A stretch of 64,000 nt of DNA from Serratia odorifera. Lineage in GTDB: Bacteria > Pseudomonadota > Gammaproteobacteria > Enterobacterales > Enterobacteriaceae. This document shows, in pieces, positions 53,200-63,846 of this stretch. The notes beneath the pieces were generated by a model, which saw only the letters and a list, made by a program, of their open reading frames with translations, made no database searches and was not told the origin of the DNA. Each line of letters opens with the position of its first letter. Position 1 is the first letter of the stretch. Where the stretch lies: NCBI RefSeq assembly GCF_900635445.1, contig NZ_LR134117.1, positions 4,092,001-4,156,000 on the forward strand. The letters run 5' to 3'. Made by a program: the position numbers and the translations under genes.

Positions 53200-54417
53200 T
53201 CAGCCTTGCAACAGCTTGACCAACAGCGAACCGTTGTACAGCGCTTCTTTCACCAGTGCCGCGCCGGGCATGGTGCCCTGATTGAAAAACTGGGTGGATT
53301 CCACTTGAAGATGTTGACTGTAGATCGGCAGCGACTGCTGGTTAATGCATGATGCAATCGCCGGATGCAGAATTTCTGCTGCTCGATTGAGCGGCGAGCC
53401 GACCAGGATCTTTTCCGGGTTGAACAGGTTGACCATAATCGCCAGAATGCGCCCGACGCTGTGGCCCACACCAAGGATGATGTCTTTCGCCAGTTGGTCA
53501 CCGGCCAAGGCGGCATCGCACAGAGATTCAACGCTCAGCGGCGCGTTGTGCAGCGTCGACGTCATCGAGGCGCTCAGGCGTTGCTGGGCGATGTCCAGCA
53601 TGTTTTCAACGCTGGCCACGGTTTCCAGGCAACCGTGGTTGCCGCAATAACACCGTTTGCCGTAGGGATCGACCTGCGTATGGCCGATTTCCACCACTCG
53701 CTGACTACCGGAATGCAACACCCGCCCACCGGTGATCACTCCAGCACCGACGTTATGGTCGATCACCACCTGAATCACGTTTTGATTACCGCGAGAGGCG
53801 CCATACAACGCCTCGGCCATGGTCCAGGCGCAGATGTCATGTTGCAGAAATACCGGCAAACCGGTGCGGGACGCCAGTGCCGGGCCGAGCGGCATATCTT
53901 CGACCTGGTAAAACGGCATGCGGTGCACAATGCCATTAGCAACGTCGATCATGCCCGGCAATGTAATGGCGATGGCGGTCAAACGTTCAAGACGTTGCTG
54001 ATGACGAATAAAGAACCGATCGACTTCGGCAACGATGCGTGTCAGTAGCGGTTCCGGGTGGTCCGCCGCCAGCGGAAGCTGCTCTTCGACCACCAGTTTG
54101 CTGCTGATATCACGCAGCGCCAGCGTAATGCTGCCGCGACTGATACGCGCGGAAAGATAATGCCAGGCCTCGGTATCCAGCACCAACCCCACCGCTGGAC
54201 GGCCGCGGCTGCCCACTTCCTGGAACTCGGTTTCCTTGACCAGATGCGCTTCCAGCAGTTCACGCACGATTTTGGTGATACTGGCTGGCGCCAGTTGGGC
54301 ACGTTTTGACAGTTCGATACGCGAAATCGGCCCGAGCTGATCGATCAATCGATACACTGCCCCTGCATTTATTTGCTTTATCTGATCAATATGCCCAGGC
54401 TGCCCATCAGCAATCAC
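53200..54417 (-). CDS. mlc: Mlc (DgsA), transcriptional repressor of PTS and sugar genes
   Basis: 405-residue ROK-family repressor nearly collinear with E. coli Mlc (406). The HTH is S-R-I-E-L-S-K-R-A-Q-L-A-P-A-S-I-T-K-I-V-R-E, the ROK signature region is H-D-I-C-A-W-T-M-A-E, and the zinc site is G-K-R-C-Y-C-G-N-H-G-C-L-E-T. Glucose-PTS EIICB binds Mlc and relieves repression. The start is GTG 54417, which has AGGGGGC just upstream and aligns with the E. coli N-terminus; an extension to 54495 is unlikely. A CRP-like site lies about 95 bp upstream. Confidence 0.95.
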   Translation of the reverse strand: MIADGQPGHIDQIKQINAGAVYRLIDQLGPISRIELSKRAQLAPASITKIVRELLEAHLVKETEFQEVGSRGRPAVGLVLDTEAWHYLSARISRGSITLALRDISSKLVVEEQLPLAADHPEPLLTRIVAEVDRFFIRHQQRLERLTAIAITLPGMIDVANGIVHRMPFYQVEDMPLGPALASRTGLPVFLQHDICAWTMAEALYGASRGNQNVIQVVIDHNVGAGVITGGRVLHSGSQRVVEIGHTQVDPYGKRCYCGNHGCLETVASVENMLDIAQQRLSASMTSTLHNAPLSVESLCDAALAGDQLAKDIILGVGHSVGRILAIMVNLFNPEKILVGSPLNRAAEILHPAIASCINQQSLPIYSQHLQVESTQFFNQGTMPGAALVKEALYNGSLLVKLLQG

Positions 54418-54510
54418 GCCCCCTGCTCCTACAATTTTTCGCGCTTCTAAATAAAGACTATGGGCTATGGTGGGGCTTTTGTAATACAGCGTCAACTATT
54501 TGATTCGTTA

Positions 54511-54526
54511 TGTGATTCGCTGCACA
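54511..54526. promoter_or_regulatory. CRP-like site upstream of mlc
   Basis: TGTGA-TTCGCT-GCACA matches 9 of 10 core bases of the CRP consensus. It lies between the ynfL stop and the mlc start. E. coli mlc is known to be under cAMP-CRP control, which supports the call. Confidence 0.55.
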
Positions 54527-54557
54527 AATTCGCCGGTATTTGATGCAGATTCGCCTT

Positions 54558-55478
54558 TTATTTGCGCTGATACGCGTCTTTTGCCGACGGCGCCAATAGT
54601 AAACTCATCAGCGATTTCGCGGCGGCAGTCAATGGCCGCTGGCGGTGATTTACCAACCACACTTCGGTGAGTGCATCCGGCTCTGCCAACGGCAGGTAGC
54701 TGACGCCATCAAGTTTGACGCGACCAAACGACGCCGGCAGGATCGAAATGCCCAGCCCGGCGGAAACCAGCCCGATGATGGTCATCGCTTCACCAACCTC
54801 CTGCGTAATGTAAGGGGTGATGCCGGCTCGCTCCAGCAACAGCAGCGTTTCGTCATACAGCGCGGTACCCACCTCGCGGGAGAAAAAAACAAACGGTTCA
54901 TCTGCCAAATGCGCAAAGCGCAACGTACCGGGGGCCAGATAGGTCAAGGGATGCCCTTCCGGCACCACTGCCAGCATCGGCTCTTGCAGCAGCAGTTGAT
55001 GCTGCAACGCCTCCGGCAACCTGGTGTTGCGCATCACGCCCAGATCCAGTTCACCGTTCAGCAGCGGTTCCAACTGTTGCTTGGTGTTGATTTCGCGCAT
55101 TTTGATGTGCACATCCGGATGATGCAGACGAAAAGCCCGTAAGTTGCGCGATACCTGGCTGATAAACGGCGCCGATGAGGTAAAACCAATGGTCAGCTCA
55201 CCGATCTCTCCCCGTTCTAGCCGCGCCGCTTTTTCCGCTGCGCGATTGACCTGATCGACCACCTGCCAGGCTTCCTTGAGAAACATTTCGCCGGCCTGCG
55301 TCAGGCTGACATTGCGATTATTGCGCGCCAACAGCCGTGCGCCGACCATCTCTTCCAGCGCCTGAATCTGTTGGCTCAAGGGCGGTTGCGAGATGCGCAG
55401 CCGCTGTGCCGCACGGCCAAAATGCAGTTCTTCTGCGACGGCAATAAAATAGCGCAGATGACGAAGCTCAATATTCAT
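54558..55478 (-). CDS. ynfL: LysR family regulator YnfL
   Basis: 306-residue LysR-type regulator. HTH: L-R-Y-F-I-A-V-A-E-E-L-H-F-G-R-A-A-Q-R-L, S-Q-P-P-L-S-Q-Q-I, then G-A-R-L-L-A-R-N-N-R. The effector domain has I-G-F-T-S-S-A near residue 97. It is divergent from ynfM with 118 bp between, as in E. coli, and so probably controls that exporter. The gap has A/T-rich T-N11-A candidates near 55500-55515 that would suit a LysR site. Confidence 0.92.
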   Translation of the reverse strand: MNIELRHLRYFIAVAEELHFGRAAQRLRISQPPLSQQIQALEEMVGARLLARNNRNVSLTQAGEMFLKEAWQVVDQVNRAAEKAARLERGEIGELTIGFTSSAPFISQVSRNLRAFRLHHPDVHIKMREINTKQQLEPLLNGELDLGVMRNTRLPEALQHQLLLQEPMLAVVPEGHPLTYLAPGTLRFAHLADEPFVFFSREVGTALYDETLLLLERAGITPYITQEVGEAMTIIGLVSAGLGISILPASFGRVKLDGVSYLPLAEPDALTEVWLVNHRQRPLTAAAKSLMSLLLAPSAKDAYQRK

Positions 55479-55596
55479 ATGTTTAACGTCTTAATTGGAA
55501 TTATTAATATATTAGACAAAAAACTGGCTTCTCCCTATGATTTTATAAAGCAACGATATGCTTGTTTAATCACCCGATCCCCGGTAAGGAATATCT

Positions 55597-56895
55597 GTGA
55601 ACACCCCAATGCGTTCAGCGGCCGATACGCCGTCGACGCGGGCCGCCAACGATCCGCTGGCGGCCACTGCGCCTAAAAAACAATCCTCTTCATTGAATAA
55701 ACGCCCTTATATCGAACGCGGTACGCCGCAATTCATGCGCGTCACGTTGGCGCTGTTTTCTGCCGGGCTGGCCACCTTTGCCCTGCTGTATTGCGTGCAG
55801 CCAATCCTGCCGGTGCTGTCACAGGATTTTGGCGTGTCGCCGGCACAAAGCAGCCTGTCATTGTCCTTTTCTACCGGTTTGTTGGCGATTGGCCTGTTAT
55901 TTACCGGCCCGCTGTCCGACGCCATCGGCCGTAAATCGGTGATGGTAACCTCGCTGCTGCTGGCGGCGGTTTGCACGCTGATCTGCGCATTTATGACCAG
56001 TTGGCACGGCATTCTGCTGATGCGCGCGCTGATCGGCCTTTCCCTGAGCGGCCTTGCCGCCGTTGGCATGACTTACCTGAGTGAAGAGATCCACCCCAGC
56101 TTCGTGGCGTTCTCGATGGGACTGTATATCAGTGGCAATTCGATCGGCGGCATGAGCGGCCGCCTGGTCACCGGCGTATTAACCGACTTCTTTTCCTGGC
56201 GCATTTCACTGGCGGTGATCGGTTTGTTCGCGCTGATTGCGGCGTTTGTATTTTGGCGTATCCTGCCGGCATCAAGGCACTTTCGCGCCAGTTCGCTGCG
56301 GCCGCGAACTCTGCTGATCAACTTCAAACTGCATTGGCATGACCGCGGCCTGCCATTACTGTTTGCCGAAGGTTTTCTGCTGATGGGCAGCTTTGTCACC
56401 ATGTTCAACTACATTGGTTACCGCTTGCTGGCCGATCCCTATCATCTTAGCCAGGCGATTGTCGGTTTATTGTCGGTGGTTTACCTCACCGGTTCTTACA
56501 GCTCGCCGAAGGCCGGCGCCATGACGTCTCGTTTCGGTCGCGGGCCGGTGCTGCTGTTTGCCATTTTGATTATGCTGACCGGGATTCTTATTACTCTCCT
56601 GGCGCCGGTCACACTGATTTTCATCGGCATGATGCTGTTCACCGGCGGGTTCTTTGCCGCGCATTCGGTCGCCAGCAGCTGGATCGGCCGCCGCGCGCGG
56701 CGTGCCAAAGGACAAGCCTCCTCACTCTATCTGTTCTGCTATTATGCCGGTTCCAGCGTTGCCGGCACGCTCGGCGGCGTATTTTGGCACAGCTTCGGCT
56801 GGACTGGCGTCGTCGTCTTTATCAGCGTCATGCTGTTGCTGGCGCTGTGGGTGGTACGAGCGCTGAAACAGTTGCCAGAAGCGGCACGCCTGTAA
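55597..56895 (+). CDS. ynfM: MFS transporter YnfM
   Basis: 432-residue MFS protein with 12 helices and a long polar N-terminus. Motif A is L-S-D-A-I-G-R-K-S near residue 106, the helix 4 segment has R-A-L-I-G-L-S-L-S-G-L, and C-V-Q-P-I-L-P-V-L-S-Q-D-F-G-V is the typical start of this group. It is probably a proton-coupled exporter; relatives include arabinose-type exporters. ATG 55597 has GTAAGGAAT upstream. It lies between ynfL and tus. Confidence 0.92.
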   Translation: MNTPMRSAADTPSTRAANDPLAATAPKKQSSSLNKRPYIERGTPQFMRVTLALFSAGLATFALLYCVQPILPVLSQDFGVSPAQSSLSLSFSTGLLAIGLLFTGPLSDAIGRKSVMVTSLLLAAVCTLICAFMTSWHGILLMRALIGLSLSGLAAVGMTYLSEEIHPSFVAFSMGLYISGNSIGGMSGRLVTGVLTDFFSWRISLAVIGLFALIAAFVFWRILPASRHFRASSLRPRTLLINFKLHWHDRGLPLLFAEGFLLMGSFVTMFNYIGYRLLADPYHLSQAIVGLLSVVYLTGSYSSPKAGAMTSRFGRGPVLLFAILIMLTGILITLLAPVTLIFIGMMLFTGGFFAAHSVASSWIGRRARRAKGQASSLYLFCYYAGSSVAGTLGGVFWHSFGWTGVVVFISVMLLLALWVVRALKQLPEAARL

Positions 56896-56999
56896 TCCTC
56901 AACTCAGGCGCGGCGAGCTGTCGCGCCTGTATCCCCTGCCTGACCCGGACTGCTGTTAGCTATCATGCCCCACCGTTGCTGATGTTGCCTCCTCGGTTA

Positions 57000-57007
57000 C
57001 CCTGCCC
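57000..57007 (-). other. KOPS octamer pointing to dif
   Basis: CCCTGCCC on the plus strand is GGGCAGGG on the minus strand, the FtsK-orienting GGGNAGGG motif. It points to lower coordinates, towards dif at 14.1 kb, as expected for this arm. Confidence 0.6.
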
Positions 57008-57012
57008 TACAA

Positions 57013-57029
57013 TGTATGTTGTAACTAAA
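57013..57029 (+). other. ter: Ter site (Tus-binding replication fork trap) in the tus promoter region
   Basis: TGTATGTTGTAACTAAA matches E. coli TerB at 16 of 17 core positions; the first base is T instead of A. The critical G-C(6) pair (G at 57014) is kept. It ends 13 bp before the tus ATG, so bound Tus should repress its own gene as in E. coli. Known Tus-Ter polarity puts the blocking face on the left, stopping forks that have passed dif going right. Confidence 0.94.
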
Positions 57030-57042
57030 ATGCGAGGTTGCG

Positions 57043-57982
57043 ATGAGCAAATACGATCTGATTGCCCGGATGAACCAATGCTTTAACCAGCTCGAAGCCG
57101 AACTGGGGCAACTCCAGCAGCAAATTCTGCCGTTGCGGCTACTAGCGGCACGGGTATTCAGCCTGCCGGAGATCGCCAAAGGCAACGAGCATCAGCCGAT
57201 TGAACAGATCGCCGTGCAGCAGCACCTCGGCCAGGCGGCGCGCGATCTGGCGCTGGAACATTATCAACGCCTGTTTATTCACCATAACAAGCAGCACGTC
57301 AGCAGCAAGGCGGCAGTACGTCTGCCCGGCGTGATTTGCCTGGCGGTTGAGCGGCCACAGTCTCTGGCGTTGCAACAGCAGGTGCAGCAAATCAATCAGT
57401 TGAAAGCACAACTGGAGCACATTATTACCGTGGAATCCGGCCTGGCGCCGGAACAGCGCTTTGACTTCGTGCACACCCACCCTGCATGGCCTGATTACCC
57501 TGAGCGCCTACCGTGCCATCACCCTGCTGACCAACCCTGATTCGGTACGCTTTGGCTGGGCCAACAAGCACATCATCAAGCACGTCAAACGTGACGATAT
57601 CCTGCAGACGCTGGAAAAAAGCCTGAAGGCCGGCCGCGCGGTGCCGCCGTATAACCGCCAGCAGTGGGCCGAACTGGTGAGCCGGGAAATTGATGACGTT
57701 AGCCGCCTGCCGCAGGCGGCCACCTTGAAAATCAAGCGACCGGTCAAGGTGCAGCCCATCGCTCGCGTATGGTATCAGCAACAGCAAAAGCAGGTGCAAC
57801 ACCCCTGCCCGCTGCCGCTGATGGCGCTGTGTCAGGTTGACAGCGGCGCGCAGGTGTCAAAGATTGGCGAGCTGCTTGACTATGATGCCAGCGCGGTGAA
57901 GCATAAATACAAGCCGCAGGCCAAACCGCTGCGCCTACTGGTGAAACGGCTGCATCTGTATACCGACGCGCCTAGCGATTAA
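57043..57982 (+). CDS. tus: DNA replication terminus site-binding protein Tus, one-base frameshift
   Basis: About 312 residues when repaired (E. coli Tus 309). Conserved Tus segments are present: F-D-F-V-H-T-H, R-F-G-W-A-N-K-H-I-I-K, K-I-K-R-P-V-K-V-Q-P-I-A-R-V-W-Y and Y-K-P-Q-A-K-P-L-R-L. One extra C in the CCC at about 57480-57482 breaks the frame; dropping it gives T-H-L-H-G-L-I-T-L. As written, the product ends at 57540 after about 165 residues and would lack the DNA-contacting C-terminal half. GCGAGGTTGCG precedes the ATG. The last 11 nt overlap a convergent gene. Confidence 0.93.
57803..57810 (-). other. Second KOPS octamer pointing to dif, inside tus
   Basis: CCCTGCCC on the plus strand again reads GGGCAGGG on the minus strand, pointing to dif. 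It lies within tus coding sequence, so codon choice could also explain it. Confidence 0.45.
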
Positions 57983-58340
57983 GGGTATATACCCGCAGAC
58001 GATGCCCGTCAGGATCGCATGCCATAAAGCAGTAGCCGAACGCCATTTGCCGCGGCGTCTGGCAAATCTCGAATTGCCAGTCACGCCACTGACGGTATAA
58101 AGCATCAACCTGCTCTGACTGCTCGCACAAAAATCCCAGTTCGCCGCCCCCGGCGTTGGCGGTGGGCTCCGGCTGCACGTCGTGTTTCGACCACAAGGCC
58201 AGCTTGAAGCCGTTGTCGGTCACCCAGAGGGCAAAGGTAGCGGAGAGTTCTACCGGCGCCGCTCCGAGCAACCGGCTGTAAAACTGCGCGCTCGATTCTG
58301 GTTGGTCGACATAAAGAATGGTGATGCCTGGTGCGATCAT
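57972..58340 (-). CDS. VOC (glyoxalase/bleomycin resistance-like) family protein
   Basis: 122-residue single-domain vicinal-oxygen-chelate protein with the two beta-alpha-beta3 halves visible: I-L-Y-V-D-Q-P-E-S-S-A-Q-F-Y-S-R-L-L-G, then F-M-A-C-D-P-D-G-H-R-L-R-V-Y. The canonical metal-ligand His of glyoxalases at the first strand is not evident, so it may bind rather than turn over a ligand. ATG 58340 has AGGAGCT upstream. It precedes and converges with tus, and lies 3' of a same-strand WYL regulator gene with 65 bp between. Confidence 0.85.
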   Translation of the reverse strand: MIAPGITILYVDQPESSAQFYSRLLGAAPVELSATFALWVTDNGFKLALWSKHDVQPEPTANAGGGELGFLCEQSEQVDALYRQWRDWQFEICQTPRQMAFGYCFMACDPDGHRLRVYTLNR

Positions 58341-58405
58341 GATTAGCTCCTGGTAATGAAGAACCTCGACAGGTTCCGATGACCACAGCCTAGTCGCCCG
58401 TACTG

Positions 58406-59107
58406 TCAGTTTTTGGCAGTAGCCTCGCCAATGCCGGTACTTTCCCGCCACAGTTTAATCAACGCCCGGCGACCGCGCGGGTAGCGTTGCGCCAGGGGAG
58501 AAATGGCGCCGATACGATCGAGACGAAAATGGCGCAGCGCCTGACGCAGCTCGCACCAGGCCAGCAACACCTGCACCTGTTCAAAATAGCCGAGAGCAAA
58601 CGGCCACAGACGTCGCTGCGTAACCGCACCGGCGGCATCCTGGTAGGTAATGTCGATCTTGCATTCGCTACGGATGGTGTCGCGTATCGTCGAGCGCAAC
58701 GCGTCGGACACCGGCACGCTCTCCACCGGGCCAATCAGTAGCGTGTTGGCTTCCAGTTCTTCGCGCAGCGCGGCGGGCAGCACTGCGGCAATTTTTGCCA
58801 ACGCCCGATCTGCCGCAGTGGCCAGTTGGCTGTCGCCACGACGCGTCACCCAGCGCATCCCCAATACCAGCGCTTCAATTTCCTGGGTTGAAAACATCAG
58901 CGGTGGCAACATGAATCCCGGCCGCAACACATAGCCGATGCCCACTTCGCCGACGATCTCGGCACCCTGCTGCTGTAAGGTGGCGATATCGCGATACAGC
59001 GTACGCATACTGATACCCAGCCGTTGCGCCAGCGCGTGTCCGGCAAGCGGATAACGATGCTGACGCAGGATCTGCATCAGTTCCAACAGCCGTTGAGTGC
59101 GTGACAT
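58406..59107 (-). CDS. HTH/WYL-domain transcriptional regulator (YafY-like)
   Basis: 233-residue regulator with an N-terminal DeoR-like HTH (R-L-G-I-S-M-R-T-L-Y-R-D-I-A-T-L-Q-Q-Q-G-A about residues 29-49) followed by a WYL domain (T-Q-R-R-L-W-P-F-A-L-G-Y, where P-F replaces the more usual P-Y-x-L). WYL proteins sense ligands, often nucleotides. It lies 65 bp upstream of the VOC gene on the same strand, a common pairing, and may control it. Confidence 0.88.
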   Translation of the reverse strand: MSRTQRLLELMQILRQHRYPLAGHALAQRLGISMRTLYRDIATLQQQGAEIVGEVGIGYVLRPGFMLPPLMFSTQEIEALVLGMRWVTRRGDSQLATAADRALAKIAAVLPAALREELEANTLLIGPVESVPVSDALRSTIRDTIRSECKIDITYQDAAGAVTQRRLWPFALGYFEQVQVLLAWCELRQALRHFRLDRIGAISPLAQRYPRGRRALIKLWRESTGIGEATAKN

Positions 59108-59124
59108 AAGGCGATTTTCCTCAT

Positions 59125-59150
59125 AAAAAAGGGCCTACCTGCGTAAGCCC
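59125..59150 (-). terminator. Rho-independent terminator of fumC
   Basis: On the minus strand GGGCTTAC pairs with GTAGGCCC around loop GCAG and is followed by six T (59130-59125). It starts 24 nt after the fumC stop. Confidence 0.85.
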
Positions 59151-59173
59151 CAGCGCTGACCAACGGGTAGCGC

Positions 59174-60572
<1,399 letters not shown>

Positions 60573-60881
60573 CACTGTCTCCTTAGCACAATTCCTAAAA
60601 GTAAGATGTCCACGCCGCTACGGCGCGAACCTGTTTACAGGCACATCCAGTATAGTGACATAATAACTATTCGCATTAAGAGTCTGCGTTTATCCCTGCC
60701 AGCCCCGGTTTCGCCTGACGGCAAACAGAGGATAGCGCCAAACCGCCCGCCGCGCGCTGGGTAGCGAGGTGGCGATACGCCCACTGTCAAGGATAATGAC
60801 ATTTTTAGATTTCTCCGCTTGCAAGCACCCTCGGTGCATTGTTTACTTGGCGGTAATTCCTTTATAAAGCAGGTAGTAATC
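60573..60881. promoter_or_regulatory. Divergent fumC-manA regulatory gap
   Basis: 309 bp with no gene. For manA, TTGTTT (60839-60844) and TATAAA (60863-60868) are spaced 18 bp apart and could be the promoter, but the start would lie very near the ATG. In E. coli fumC is under SoxRS control; I could not place a sox box with confidence. Confidence 0.35.
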
Positions 60882-62060
60882 ATGCAAAAAATGACCAATG
60901 CGGTGCAAAATTACGCATGGGGTAGCCACGAGGCACTAACCAAACTGTACGGCATCGCCAATCCGCAAGGAAAACCGATGGCAGAACTGTGGATGGGCGC
61001 TCATCCCAAAAGCAGTTCTCAAGTGCCTGACGCCAATGGCGATCTGCGTTCATTGCGCGACGTGATTAATCAGGATCAGCCAAAGCAGCTCGGACAGGAC
61101 GTCGCCACTCGCTTTGGCGAACTGCCGTTTCTGTTCAAAGTGCTGTGCGCCGATCAGCCACTGTCGATTCAGGTCCACCCAAGCAAATCCGCGGCAGAAG
61201 TGGGTTATGCCCGCGAAAACGCCGCCGGTATCCCACTTGACGCCGCCGAGCGCAATTACAAGGATCCCAACCACAAGCCGGAATTGGTGTTCGCCCTCAC
61301 GCCGTTCCTGGCGATGAACGGCTTCCGTGAACTGGCCGACATCGTTGCGTTACTGCAACCGATCGCCGGCGCGCATCACGACATCGCCGCGTTCTTGCAA
61401 CAGCCGGATACCGAACGCCTGGCTAAACTGTTTGCCAGCCTGCTCGGCATGAGCGGCGAACAGAAATCCCTGGCGCTCGGCGTGCTGAAGGCGGCGTTGA
61501 ATAACCAACAGGGCGAACCGTGGGACACGGTACGCTTTATTGCCGGTTTCTATCCGGAAGACAGCGGCCTGTTCTCCCCACTGCTGCTCAACGTGGTAAA
61601 ACTGGCTCCGGGCGAAGCGATGTTCCTGTACGCAGAAACCCCACACGCCTATCTGCAAGGCGTTGCGCTGGAGGTAATGGCCAACTCGGACAACGTACTG
61701 CGCGCCGGTCTGACGCCGAAGTTCATTGATATCCCCGAACTGCTGGCCAACCTGCAATTCCGCCCACAGCCGGCGTCCGGTTTGCTGACACAGCCGGAAA
61801 AGCGTGGCGATGAGCTGTTCTTCCCCATCCCGGTAGAAGATTTCGCCTTCTCGCTGCATGACCTTTCCAGCAGCGCGCAAAGCCTGGCACAACGGAGCGC
61901 GGCCATCGTGTTCTGCGTTGAGGGAGAAGCCCGTCTGGAGAAACAGGGCCAGCAGATTACGCTACATCCGGGCGAGTCCTGCTTTATCGGCGCGTTTGAA
62001 TCGCCAGTCAGCGTCAGCGGCAGCGGCCGTATCGCTCGGGTCTACAATCAACTGTCATAA
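60882..62060 (+). CDS. manA: Mannose-6-phosphate isomerase ManA (type I)
   Basis: 392-residue zinc enzyme, type I phosphomannose isomerase. N-terminal N-Y-A-W-G-S; zinc ligands in I-Q-V-H-P-S near residue 97 (Gln, His) and D-P-N-H-K-P-E near 132 (His, Glu); the later signature with Y-A-E-T-P-H-A-Y-L-Q-G contains the fourth ligand His. It links mannose 6-phosphate to fructose 6-phosphate. ATG 60882 aligns with E. coli ManA; AGCAGGTAG lies upstream. Position next to fumC is as in E. coli, where fumA also lies nearby but is absent here. Confidence 0.95.
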   Translation: MQKMTNAVQNYAWGSHEALTKLYGIANPQGKPMAELWMGAHPKSSSQVPDANGDLRSLRDVINQDQPKQLGQDVATRFGELPFLFKVLCADQPLSIQVHPSKSAAEVGYARENAAGIPLDAAERNYKDPNHKPELVFALTPFLAMNGFRELADIVALLQPIAGAHHDIAAFLQQPDTERLAKLFASLLGMSGEQKSLALGVLKAALNNQQGEPWDTVRFIAGFYPEDSGLFSPLLLNVVKLAPGEAMFLYAETPHAYLQGVALEVMANSDNVLRAGLTPKFIDIPELLANLQFRPQPASGLLTQPEKRGDELFFPIPVEDFAFSLHDLSSSAQSLAQRSAAIVFCVEGEARLEKQGQQITLHPGESCFIGAFESPVSVSGSGRIARVYNQLS

Positions 62061-62171
62061 CGCCGCGCACTACTGAACCGCGCAAGCCGTGGCACCGTGC
62101 CGCAGCTTGCGCGATATGAGTATAAAGTTCAGTAAATTAGTTGCTATAGTGCCGGGGTTACCGTCACAATT

Positions 62172-62193
62172 AAACGCCTGCGGGCGTTTTTTG
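62172..62193 (+). terminator. Terminator downstream of manA
   Basis: AACGCC (62173-62178) pairs with GGCGTT (62183-62188) around loop TGCG, with TTTTTT from 62187. It sits 112 nt after manA and 62 nt before ydgA. Confidence 0.75.
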
Positions 62194-62254
62194 TTGGCCC
62201 AATTTGCCTCCCCATCTGCCAGCGTCGGATGGTTTATGAAAGGATGATAGAACG

Positions 62255-63794
62255 ATGAAAAAATCATTAGTCGCCGTTGGCGTCATTGTGGTTCTAGGCG
62301 CAGCATGGACTGGGGCTTCATGGTATACCGGCAAACTTATCGAACAGCGGATGGGCGAAGTGGTGGCCAACGCCAACACCCAATTGAAAGCCTATCTGCC
62401 AAAAGCCGGCGTCAAGCTGGGTTACGAAAACTACCAGCGCGGGCTGTTTAGCAGCCAGGTGCGTTACGTATTGCGTGCTGACGGCACCATCAGCGGCGAC
62501 GATGCCGCGCTACAGCCGGGCGACGAACTGGCATTCCTGGAAACCATCGATCACGGTCCCTTCCCGTTCGCCCAATTGAAGAAGTTCAATCTGATACCAA
62601 GCATGGCGTCGGTGCATACCGAACTGGAAAACACCCCGGCGGCCAAAACCCTGTTTGACATCACCAAAGGCAAATCGCTGTTCAGCGCCGATTCGCGCAT
62701 TGCTTATAACGGCGATACCTCCAGCGCCATCGAGGTGATCCCGGTCGACTACCAGAAAAACGGTTCTTCACTGAAGTTCTCCGGCGCAACTATCAATGCC
62801 GACATTGCCCGCGATCTGAAAGCAATACAGCTCGACGGCAGCAGCGACAGCGCGGTGATTACCGGCCCGAACCAGTTTGGCCAGAACGAGCAGGTTTCCC
62901 TACAGGGTCTGAGTCTGAAAACCGATACCCACGCCGGCAAGTTCGATCTTAGCCTGGGCAACCAGACGCTGGCGGTGAAGCAGTTGAAAGTGACGGTAGA
63001 CCAGAAAGACACCCTGACGCTGGACGGTTTCAACCTGGCGAGCCAGTTTGGCGAAACCGACAGCAACCTGAACGGCCAGATTGACTACACCATGGACGCA
63101 CTGAAAATTCAGGATCGCGATTTTGGTGCCGGCAAATTGTCGCTGAAGATCGACAAGCTGGGACGCGCAGTCGCTGAAGGAATTCGCCGACCGCTACAAC
63201 CAGCAGGTCATGGCCATGATGCAGCAGGGAGAAACAATGGACGCCGAGGCCTATCAGCAGCAGACCACGGAAATCCTGATGCAAAACCTGCCATTGCTGC
63301 TTAAAGGCAATCCGACCATCAGCATCGCGCCGCTGAGCTGGAAAAACGCCAAAGGCGAAAGTACCTTTACGCTGAATCTGGATCTGCTTGATCCGGCCAA
63401 GGCCGGCACACCGGCTGAATCTGTCGATCAGCTGCTGTCCCGTTCGGTGAAGAAACTGGATGCCAATCTGAGTATTCCAGTACCAATGGCGATGGAAACC
63501 ACCGCGCAAACCGCCATGCTGCAAGGCTACAACGCCGAAGAGGCGCAAAAACTGGCGCAGCAGCAAGTGCAAGGCCTGGCGGCGATGGGCCAGATGTTCA
63601 AGCTGACCACCATGAAGGACAACGTGATCGGCACCCGCTTCCACTACGCCGACAATCAGGTTGATCTGAACGGTAACAAAATGAGCCTGCAGGAGTTCCT
63701 TGGCCTGTTCGGCATGCTGGCCGGTCCGGCAGAGCAAGGCGTTCCGCCTGCCCCGGCACCCATGCCGGCTCCGGTGCCTGCACCGGCGCAATAA
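62255..63794 (+). CDS. ydgA: YdgA family protein (DUF945), one-base frameshift
   Basis: About 512 residues when repaired (E. coli YdgA about 502). It has an N-terminal signal/anchor helix (V-A-V-G-V-I-V-V-L-G-A-A-W), then a long beta-rich periplasmic part with L-G-Y-E-N-Y-Q-R-G-L-F-S-S-Q-V near residue 48, typical of DUF945. A Pro/Ala-rich tail closes it. One extra G near 63162 breaks the frame; dropping it gives I-D-K-L-D-A-Q-S-L-K-E-F-A-D-R-Y. Function unclear; it is likely membrane-associated. It follows manA as in E. coli. Confidence 0.92.
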
Positions 63795-63805
63795 CGCTGT
63801 TATCA

Positions 63806-63828
63806 GGGGCGCATCTAGCGCCCCTTTT
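63806..63828 (+). terminator. Rho-independent terminator of ydgA
   Basis: GGGGCGC (63806-63812) and GCGCCCC (63818-63824) with loop ATCTA, followed by TTTT. It starts 12 nt after the stop. Confidence 0.85.
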
Positions 63829-63846
63829 GCTGCGCAGGCAGGCAGC

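Noticed and set aside
62148..62170. matS-like GTTACCGTCAC downstream of manA
   Set aside because: Only the right half matches; 10 of 13 bases.
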